The notes below the pieces were generated by a model, which worked only from the letters and a program-made list of their open reading frames with translations, did no database searches and was not told the origin of the DNA. Below are positions 1 through 4,039 of a stretch of 6,236 bases of DNA, piece after piece; within the stretch, counting starts at the first letter, position 1; each line of letters opens with the position of its first letter. Source of the stretch: Planctomycetota bacterium (lineage in GTDB: Bacteria > Planctomycetota > Phycisphaerae > UBA1845 > PWPN01); assembly GCA_016209665.1 (NCBI GenBank), contig JACQVT010000145.1:1-6236 (forward strand), written 5' to 3'. The translations under genes and the position numbers were made by a program.

Positions 1-815
1 GCCTCGGCGATCCAGGCCGCATCGGGCAGCACCGTACGCAGACGCTGCAAGACCTCGATCGCCCGGCGACACTCGCCCCGGGCGACCACGCCTGCCGACT
101 TCACACACATCTCGTACGCGCCGTGAAGTTCAGCGAACTCGACCGACCTGCCGCACAGCGGCGCCGCCACGTCGAGCAGGTGGCTGGCTTGATCGAGTCG
201 GCCCTGGTTCAACGCCAACCGCACGCAAGCGGCGATCCCGGTACACGCCCGCGCGATCAGATCCGTCAGGCTGCTGTTGGCTGAGTGCAGCTCGCGGGCC
301 TTGGCCAGAGCCTCGACCGCCCCCGCCCAGTCCTCGCGCTGCAAGGCATCCTCTCCGCGCGCCAAGAGTGTCTCCGCCTCCTGCCGCCGGGCCACCGCCT
401 CACCCTGCAGCACGTCGACCCGCATCGTGCCGTCGATGCCCTCCAGGCAGCGCTGGCCGATGGACAACTCACCATCGTGAATGCGCTGGCGGGCGGCCCC
501 GATCGCCCCGGCGTGGCGGCGGTCGCGCTCCTGCTTCGCTGCCGCCGCCTCAGCCACGGCCGACTTCAGCTCCGCCACCTCGGCCAGATTACCGGCGAGC
601 GCTGCGGCCTTGTCGCAGTCCGTCGACGCCAACGGCAGTCGGCCGGCAGTCAGGTGCTCGCGACCGCGGCCGACCAGAGCCCGGGCCAGTCGCCCGATCA
701 GGTCCTGCCCCCGGCGGTGCATCCGCACGTCGGCCGCCCGGGCCAGATCGAACGCCTCGTCCAGCCGACCATCCTTCAGGGCCGTCTCGGCTTGTCGCAT
801 TCGCAAGATCAACAC
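1..815 (-). CDS. TPR-like helical repeat protein, partial (C-terminus off the left edge)
   Basis: The minus strand is open from an in-frame TGA at 842-840 to the window edge, giving 271 visible residues. I chose GTG at 815-813 because GAGGG lies 7 bases upstream; a TTG directly after it and an ATG at 800-798 are alternatives. The protein is almost wholly helical and Ala/Leu/Arg/Glu-rich. It repeats a degenerate motif of the form GRLDEA followed by an amphipathic helix: near residues 16-21 (GRLDEA), 58-63 (GRLPLA), 115-122 (GELSIGQR), 154-170 (GEDALQREDWAGAVEAL), 205-210 (GRLDQA) and 257-265. These look like diverged tetratricopeptide-type repeats, which serve as protein-protein scaffolds. There is no signal peptide or membrane segment, so it is probably cytoplasmic unless the missing C-terminus says otherwise. 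It lies downstream of, and on the same strand as, the coiled-coil gene, 193 bases away with a palindrome between. No specific function is recognised. The open frame with consistent GC-rich third positions supports coding; the family call is inference. Confidence 0.75.
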   Translation of the reverse strand, partial: MLILRMRQAETALKDGRLDEAFDLARAADVRMHRRGQDLIGRLARALVGRGREHLTAGRLPLASTDCDKAAALAGNLAEVAELKSAVAEAAAAKQERDRRHAGAIGAARQRIHDGELSIGQRCLEGIDGTMRVDVLQGEAVARRQEAETLLARGEDALQREDWAGAVEALAKARELHSANSSLTDLIARACTGIAACVRLALNQGRLDQASHLLDVAAPLCGRSVEFAELHGAYEMCVKSAGVVARGECRRAIEVLQRLRTVLPDAAWIAE

Positions 816-851
816 GGATCGACCCTCAATTTTGCGGTCTCAGAAGACACC

Positions 852-857
852 AGTATA
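852..857 (-). promoter_or_regulatory. Possible -10 element for the TPR-like gene
   Basis: Read on the minus strand, TATACT matches the sigma70 -10 consensus at five of six positions and sits about 37 bases before the chosen GTG, giving a plausible short leader. I find no convincing -35 hexamer 16-18 bases further upstream, so this is weak. If real, it means the gene need not depend on readthrough from the gene upstream. Confidence 0.22.
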
Positions 858-887
858 CCCCCAGACCCGCTACAGGCCGGTTAGAAT

Positions 888-911
888 CCGGGGTGTTGTT
901 TCTACCCCCGG
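888..911. repeat. Small intergenic hairpin
   Basis: CCGGGGT at 888-894 pairs with ACCCCCGG at 904-911 (one bulged C) around a 9-base loop. It lies between two minus-strand genes and could be a transcript-end or leader structure. No T-tract follows on the minus strand, so it is not a canonical intrinsic terminator. Confidence 0.4.
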
Positions 912-937
912 AGGTCAGTCCCTGCCGGCGCGAGAAT

Positions 938-996
938 CTTGTGTGGGACCGGCATCTTGCCGGTCCGAACGACCGGCAAGATGCCGGTCCCACAAG
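938..996. repeat. REP-like nested palindrome
   Basis: The left arm (938-965) and right arm (971-996) are reverse complements except for a two-base TG insertion at the outer part of the left arm; they surround a 5-base loop, CGAAC. Each arm also contains its own 19-base palindrome: GACCGGCA-TCT-TGCCGGTC at 947-965 and GACCGGCA-AGA-TGCCGGTC at 971-989. The element can therefore fold as one long stem or as two adjacent hairpins. It begins 12 bases past the stop codon of the coiled-coil gene on the minus strand, a typical position for REP or BIME-type extragenic repeats, which can stabilise the upstream mRNA or attenuate readthrough. There is no T-run, so it is not a standard Rho-independent terminator. 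From memory, similar palindromes are abundant in Planctomycetes and Verrucomicrobia genomes and give spurious translations such as RQDAGPTS; I could not check copy number here. Confidence 0.85.
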
Positions 997-1008
997 TATG
1001 AGAGAGCC

Positions 1009-1875
1009 TCAATCCTTGCCGGCCGGCGCGAACACTACGGACCCCACCGGCTGAGTCGCCGGGGCCTGCTCCGCCACGGGGGCCGCGGCGGGCCTGCCCT
1101 CGTCGGAGAGGTATTCATCCACCTGCGAGACCAGGTCCGCCTCGTTGACGGGGTCGATGGTCATGGGCTGGACGAACCTCGCCTCGTGAGCCAGGACGCG
1201 CTCGGCCACGTCGAGCCGCTTCTTGACCTCGCTGATCAGACGCTCGGTCTGGGCCAGCTTGCTGTTGTCGATGTTGACCGTCGAGCCGACGGAGGCCGCC
1301 TTGACGAGCCGATACTGGCCGGCCAGCGACTCGATCTGGTCTTCCAATCGGGTCTTCTGGGCCCGCGTGCGGTCGAGGACGGCGATGGCCCCCTGCAGGG
1401 ACTTCTCGCGGGTTTCCAGCAGCCGGCGCTTGCCGGCCATGACCATTTCGGCCTCCTTGAAGCGGTCGAACTGGCGGGCCAGTTCATCCTTGACCTGTTC
1501 GCGGCTGTAGCTCTGCCCGCCGACGACGTAGCTGACCTGCTGCACCGTGAGCATGTCCCGCAGCTTGGCCACGCGGGTCCGCTCGGCGGCCAGGGCCGTC
1601 GTCCCCTGCTCGATGTCGGCCTTCAACCCTGCCACCTCGACCTCCTCCTGGGCGATCAGCCGGACGTTCGCGTGCATCTCGGGGATGATCTCGTCCAGCA
1701 TGTCGCGGGCCCGCTTCAGCTCGAACTCGATGGGCACCGCGTCCTTGACCGCCACCTGCACGCTGTGAGCCGAGCTGCGCAGGTAGCTGATCGCATCCGT
1801 CCCGAACAACAGCCCCCCCACCAGCGCCAAGCCCGCCACACCGACCGCCCCATACTTCACTGCCTTGAGGATCAT
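1009..1875 (-). CDS. Membrane-anchored coiled-coil protein of unknown function
   Basis: This encodes 288 residues. ATG 1875-1873 is preferred over an in-frame ATG 99 bases upstream because AAGGAG lies 7 bases before it and the N-terminus then starts at the membrane segment. Residues about 8-26 (from YGAVGVAGLALVGGLLFG) form one hydrophobic helix, which could be an uncleaved anchor. Residues about 50-110 and 125-232 are charged, heptad-like helices rich in Glu, Lys, Arg, Leu and Ala, predicted to be coiled coil. They are separated by a conserved-looking YVVGGQSYSREQVKDELARQ stretch (116-135). The tail (256-288) is Ala/Pro-rich with ATQPV. The architecture implies a short cytoplasmic end, one membrane pass and a long helical domain outside or under the membrane, possibly self-assembling. 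I recall similar planctomycete proteins annotated only as hypothetical. The divergent neighbour is mazEF; downstream is the palindrome at 938-996. I found no clear promoter upstream. It superficially resembles PspA-type or envelope tether proteins, but no known family signature is visible. Confidence 0.9.
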   Translation of the reverse strand: MILKAVKYGAVGVAGLALVGGLLFGTDAISYLRSSAHSVQVAVKDAVPIEFELKRARDMLDEIIPEMHANVRLIAQEEVEVAGLKADIEQGTTALAAERTRVAKLRDMLTVQQVSYVVGGQSYSREQVKDELARQFDRFKEAEMVMAGKRRLLETREKSLQGAIAVLDRTRAQKTRLEDQIESLAGQYRLVKAASVGSTVNIDNSKLAQTERLISEVKKRLDVAERVLAHEARFVQPMTIDPVNEADLVSQVDEYLSDEGRPAAAPVAEQAPATQPVGSVVFAPAGKD

Positions 1876-1898
1876 TGTAAGTCTCCTTGTCCCAATGA

Positions 1899-1977
1899 CT
1901 TGTGTACACCTGGGCAACATCGGCCACCTCGTGGCCACAGGCGGGTAGTCGAACGCCCACAGGGAATGTTGCACAAG
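1899..1977. repeat. Interrupted inverted repeat in the divergent intergenic region
   Basis: ATGTTGCACAAG at 1966-1977 is the reverse complement of CTTGTG (1899-1904) plus CAACAT (1915-1920). The two left-hand pieces are separated by a 10-base insert, TACACCTGGG, that itself overlaps the palindrome GTGTACAC (1902-1909). Within the loop, GGCCAC-CTC-GTGGCC (1922-1936) forms a further perfect hairpin. The stretch lies in the probable leader of the coiled-coil gene, so it may be an RNA structure or a regulator site. Function unknown. Confidence 0.45.
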
Positions 1978-1994
1978 ATGTGCCGAGGTGGACG

Positions 1995-2023
1995 TTGATG
2001 CCGCCGAGCGTCCCGCGTATAAC
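1995..2023 (+). promoter_or_regulatory. sigma70-type promoter of mazEF
   Basis: The -35 hexamer TTGATG (1995-2000, four of six consensus bases) and the -10 hexamer TATAAC (2018-2023, five of six) are separated by exactly 17 bases. Transcription would start near 2030, leaving a leader of about 22 bases that contains the mazE ribosome binding site. This is the best promoter match in the window. Confidence 0.65.
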
Positions 2024-2035
2024 TATTGTATATAC
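2017..2035. promoter_or_regulatory. Candidate MazE/MazEF operator
   Basis: GTATATAC (2028-2035) is a perfect 8-base palindrome, and a related GTATAAC lies at 2017-2023; together they cover the -10 element and the likely start point. In characterised mazEF operons the MazE dimer and the MazE-MazF complex bind AT-rich palindromes over their own promoter and repress it. The position here fits that model; binding itself is inferred. Confidence 0.4.
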
Positions 2036-2051
2036 CGACGGGAGGTCTCAC

Positions 2052-2291
2052 ATGACCAGCGTTCTCAGGAAGTGGGGCAACAGTCTAGGGCTGCGGATCC
2101 CCAAGAGTCTGGCCGAACAGTTGAACGTCCGTCCAGGAACAACCGTTCAGATCACGGCCCGGAACGGTCAAATTGTGATCACACCGGCCGCGCCGACCTA
2201 CCGCCTGGATGAGATGCTGAAGAAGATCACTCCAAAGAATCTGCATCGGGAAACGGACACCGGGACCAGCCAGGGGAACGAGGTATGGTGA
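2052..2291 (+). CDS. mazE: MazE-family antitoxin (AbrB/SpoVT fold DNA-binding)
   Basis: This encodes 79 residues, the usual size for MazE. The start is fixed by GGAGGT (2041-2046), 5 bases before ATG. Residues 3-46 form the swapped-hairpin AbrB/MazE DNA-binding domain, with the hallmark SVLRKWGNSLGLRIPKSL (3-20), then NVRPGTTVQI and GQIVITP. The C-terminal tail (50-79) has YRLDEMLKKITPKNLH and ends in NEVW, closely matching the toxin-binding tail of E. coli MazE, which also ends in EVW. The antitoxin dimerises through the N-terminal domain, binds its own promoter and wraps its flexible tail around MazF to block the toxin's active site. As with other MazE proteins it is expected to be protease-labile. 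The toxin gene overlaps its 3' end, so the two are translationally coupled. Family assignment is secure; autoregulation is inferred from the palindrome upstream. Confidence 0.96.
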   Translation: MTSVLRKWGNSLGLRIPKSLAEQLNVRPGTTVQITARNGQIVITPAAPTYRLDEMLKKITPKNLHRETDTGTSQGNEVW

Positions 2292-2629
2292 TGCGGGCGG
2301 CGTACGTCCCGGATCGCGGCGATCTGGTCTTCCTGGACTTCACGCCGCAGGCGGGGCACGAGCAGGCGGGTCGGCGTCCGGCCCTTGTTTTGTCTCCTCG
2401 CGCGTATAACGGCAAGACGGGCTTGTGCCTGGCGTGCCCGGTCACAAATCAAGTCAAGGGGTACCCATTTGAGGTCCCGCTCCCGGCCGGCTGCATGATC
2501 ACGGGGGTAGTGTTGTCCGATGATGTGAAGAGCTTCGATTGGCGGGCCCGACGGGCTGAACTCAAGACCCGAGCGCCCGCCTACGTGACCGGCGAAGTGG
2601 TCACCAAGCTGGCTACGCTGCTCACTTGA
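2285..2629 (+). CDS. mazF: MazF-family mRNA interferase toxin
   Basis: This encodes 114 residues, typical for MazF/PemK toxins. They are sequence-specific, ribosome-independent endoribonucleases that cleave mRNA and arrest growth unless held by MazE. The sequence aligns by eye with E. coli MazF along its length: YVPDRGDLVFLDF (7-19), GHEQAGRRPALVLSP (24-38), CPVTNQVKGYPFEV (51-64), GVVLSDDVKSFDWRAR (about 74-89). The catalytic Arg and Thr of E. coli MazF (R29, T52) correspond to R31 and T54, and the Glu before them to E26; all are present, so the toxin looks active. The start at 2285 overlaps mazE by 7 bases and has AGGGGAA 6 bases upstream. An in-frame ATG at 2291, sharing one base with the mazE stop and preceded by GAGG, is an equally good start and would shorten the protein by two residues. 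The stop is 7 bases from the stop of the convergent hydrolase gene. Confidence 0.96.
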   Translation: MVMRAAYVPDRGDLVFLDFTPQAGHEQAGRRPALVLSPRAYNGKTGLCLACPVTNQVKGYPFEVPLPAGCMITGVVLSDDVKSFDWRARRAELKTRAPAYVTGEVVTKLATLLT

Positions 2630-2636
2630 ACCAGGC

Positions 2637-3812
2637 TCAACGGGGGTCAAACCACTTGCGGATGAACGGCCAGGCGCCGTCGCTGTAGTAGCGGTGGCCG
2701 CCGTCGCCGACGTACAGGCCGCAGCGGTCCTCGGCGCCGGCGACGCGATAGATCGCGCGAAGCTGCTCATGAGACTTGCGGACGGCGGCGAGCGGGAAAA
2801 TGCGGTCGTCTCTACCGGCGATGGCCTGGAAGGGACGGGGCGCGATCAGGCCGGCCACATCCCACATCTCGCCGAGCCGCAAAAGGCCGGGGACGTAGTT
2901 GCACTCGCAGTGGAAGATCGAGCCGATCGAGTCGCGAAACGTGCAGAAGTAGCAGCTCGGCACGGCCACGCTGATGCGCTCGTCGCACGCGGGAGCGAAC
3001 ACGCTGGTTGTACCGCCGCCGCTGTTGCCCGTGATCGCGATGCAACGTGGATCGACTTCGTGCCGGCGGGTTATCCAGTCTATGATGCGGGAGATGTCCC
3101 ATACGCGATAGCCGATCATCGTCCGGCCGAACAGCATCGCGTGCATCAACTCGGTGCGGCAGGACTTGATCTGCCCGGCGGTGCGGTCGTCGGCCCGGCG
3201 CGTCTCGCCGAAGCCGCGGCTGGTCGGCAGGACCGCCAGATACCCCTGGCGGGCGGCCTGCACCGCGATGTCGCGCTGGCCCTCAACGATCGAGGCCCGG
3301 GCCTTGTCGTCCTTGGCCACGCCGATATAAACCTCCGGATCGTTGTGGCCGTGCGGCGTCAGCACCAGCCGCTGCGGCCGGGCGACCGGCTTGTCCGGTA
3401 GGAGCACCCAGATCGGCAGCGGCACGTCCGGCTCCGTCCACAGGTACCACTTCTCCTGCGTATAGCCGTCTTTCTGCACCCGCTCGGCCCGCTCGGCTCG
3501 ATGGTCAAACCGGATTTCCTGCTCCATCGCGGTCAGGCCAAGAACCCCGCGCAGCCGCGGACGCAGCGCCTGCTGCCACGCCGCCAGTTCACCCGGCGTC
3601 CGAGCCTTGAACTCGAACTCGCGCGGCGTGCGGTCGAACAGCCCCAATGTATTCTGCTGGGCATCGTAGGCCGGCGTCGAAGTTGGAGCTGTCGCCGCCG
3701 GAGCGGTCCCGCCGCTGGGCACGACCCGCCCAGCCACGGCCAGTGGGCCGGCCAGCCAGCCCCCCACCGTGCTGGCGAGAAACGATCGACGGTCGATCGG
3801 ATGCGCGGACAT
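2637..3812 (-). CDS. Tat-exported alpha/beta hydrolase, acetyl-xylan-esterase-like
   Basis: This encodes 391 residues. ATG 3812-3810 is chosen over one 54 bases upstream because GGAGGT lies 4 bases before it and it places the signal at the N-terminus. Residues 7-12 (DRRSFL) match the twin-arginine motif; a hydrophobic stretch follows to about 28, with AVA (25-27) as a possible cleavage site, then a Thr/Ala/Pro-rich linker to about 48. The catalytic domain shows an oxyanion-type HGH (154-156), the nucleophile elbow GNSGG with Ser264, an acid candidate Asp336 in GRDDRIFP (333-340), and His373 in GGH. This order fits the serine hydrolases related to acetyl xylan esterases and dienelactone hydrolase. 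The likely role is de-esterification of a plant or algal polysaccharide or another ester outside the cytoplasm; the substrate cannot be read from sequence. A Cys-rich stretch (C287, C290, C302, C304, in HCECNYVPG) follows the nucleophile. It faces mazF tail to tail and is divergent from the HEAT-repeat gene. Confidence 0.93.
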   Translation of the reverse strand: MSAHPIDRRSFLASTVGGWLAGPLAVAGRVVPSGGTAPAATAPTSTPAYDAQQNTLGLFDRTPREFEFKARTPGELAAWQQALRPRLRGVLGLTAMEQEIRFDHRAERAERVQKDGYTQEKWYLWTEPDVPLPIWVLLPDKPVARPQRLVLTPHGHNDPEVYIGVAKDDKARASIVEGQRDIAVQAARQGYLAVLPTSRGFGETRRADDRTAGQIKSCRTELMHAMLFGRTMIGYRVWDISRIIDWITRRHEVDPRCIAITGNSGGGTTSVFAPACDERISVAVPSCYFCTFRDSIGSIFHCECNYVPGLLRLGEMWDVAGLIAPRPFQAIAGRDDRIFPLAAVRKSHEQLRAIYRVAGAEDRCGLYVGDGGHRYYSDGAWPFIRKWFDPR

Positions 3813-3854
3813 GGTCACCTCCCTGGGGATGCCGCTGACGCCGGCAGTGGCGGG

Positions 3855-3904
3855 GTTCCCGAACACTCGGCCAGTTTTCCCGGAACAAGTTCCTCGCGGG
3901 GGAA
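3855..3904. repeat. Cluster of GTTC/GAAC inverted repeats between divergent genes
   Basis: GTTC-CC-GAAC (3855-3864) and GGAAC-AA-GTTCC (3882-3893) are two short palindromes with centres 28 bases apart. The second is flanked by TTCCC (3877-3881) and GGGAA (3900-3904). They lie 43-92 bases upstream of the hydrolase start on the minus strand, a region where operators would be expected. They could be sites for a dimeric regulator; no regulator gene is in the window. Confidence 0.35.
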
Positions 3905-3911
3905 TCTAACA

Positions 3912-3963
3912 GCCCAGGGGGACCTGTACAACGGCCCGATGCGGCCCGGCGGCCTGCCTGGGC
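3912..3963. repeat. Inverted repeat in the divergent intergenic region
   Basis: GCCCAGG (3912-3918) pairs with CCTGGGC (3957-3963) around a 38-base GC-rich loop that contains GGCCC twice. It could be an RNA hairpin in the leader of either divergent gene. The remainder of 3813-4039 shows no gene and no clear promoter; an AT-rich CATATT near 3995-4000 is a possible -10 for the rightward gene, without a matching -35. Confidence 0.3.
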
Positions 3964-4003
3964 AAGGCTATCTCGGGCCTCGCGTCACAGGATGCATATT
4001 GAA

Positions 4004-4033
4004 CCGGGCCCTTTCTCGATGGCCCCTGGGGAG
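4004..4033 (+). promoter_or_regulatory. Leader hairpin next to the ribosome binding site of the HEAT-repeat gene
   Basis: CCGGGCC (4004-4010) can pair with GGCCCCTGG (4021-4029), with bulges, around CTTTCTCGAT. Its right arm overlaps the start of the Shine-Dalgarno sequence GGGGAG (4028-4033), which lies 6 bases before ATG 4040. The stem could partly hide the ribosome binding site, but in GC-rich DNA such pairing also arises by chance. Confidence 0.25.
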
Positions 4034-4039
4034 TTCAAA

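Noticed and set aside
938..996. Palindromic units as CRISPR repeats
   Set aside because: There are only two units, in opposite orientation, separated by 5 bases, with no spacers and no cas genes.
938..996. Palindrome as an intrinsic terminator
   Set aside because: Neither strand has a T-rich run after the stem, so a standard Rho-independent mechanism is unlikely.
285..1054. Overlapping plus-strand frames left of the palindrome
   Set aside because: They are shadows of the minus-strand TPR-like gene; one gains the fragment RQDAGPTS only by reading through the palindrome, a known source of spurious protein predictions.
1948..1954. GTTCGAC on the minus strand, reminiscent of a tRNA T-loop
   Set aside because: The flanking five bases on each side are not complementary, and no acceptor, D or anticodon arms can be drawn.
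1876..1974. Upstream start for the coiled-coil gene adding 33 residues
   Set aside because: The inner ATG at 1875 has AAGGAG at ideal spacing and begins just before the membrane helix; the extension has no coding character.
481..1998. Long plus-strand open frame of 505 codons
   Set aside because: It runs antisense across the TPR-like gene, the palindrome and the coiled-coil gene. Its translation is Arg/Pro/Ser- and His/Leu/Asp-rich with no fold signature, and the minus-strand genes have good ribosome binding sites and recognisable helical domains.
2694..3401. Plus-strand open frame of 235 codons
   Set aside because: It lies fully antisense to the hydrolase, whose catalytic motifs are clear. 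The translation is Ala/Asp/Arg-rich without features.
3813..3866. Upstream start for the hydrolase adding 18 residues
   Set aside because: It would bury the Tat motif at residue 25 and read through the strong GGAGGT ribosome binding site used by the inner ATG.
3882..3893. GGAAC-AA-GTTCC as a LexA (SOS) box
   Set aside because: The Gram-positive type box needs four bases between GAAC and GTTC; here there are two.
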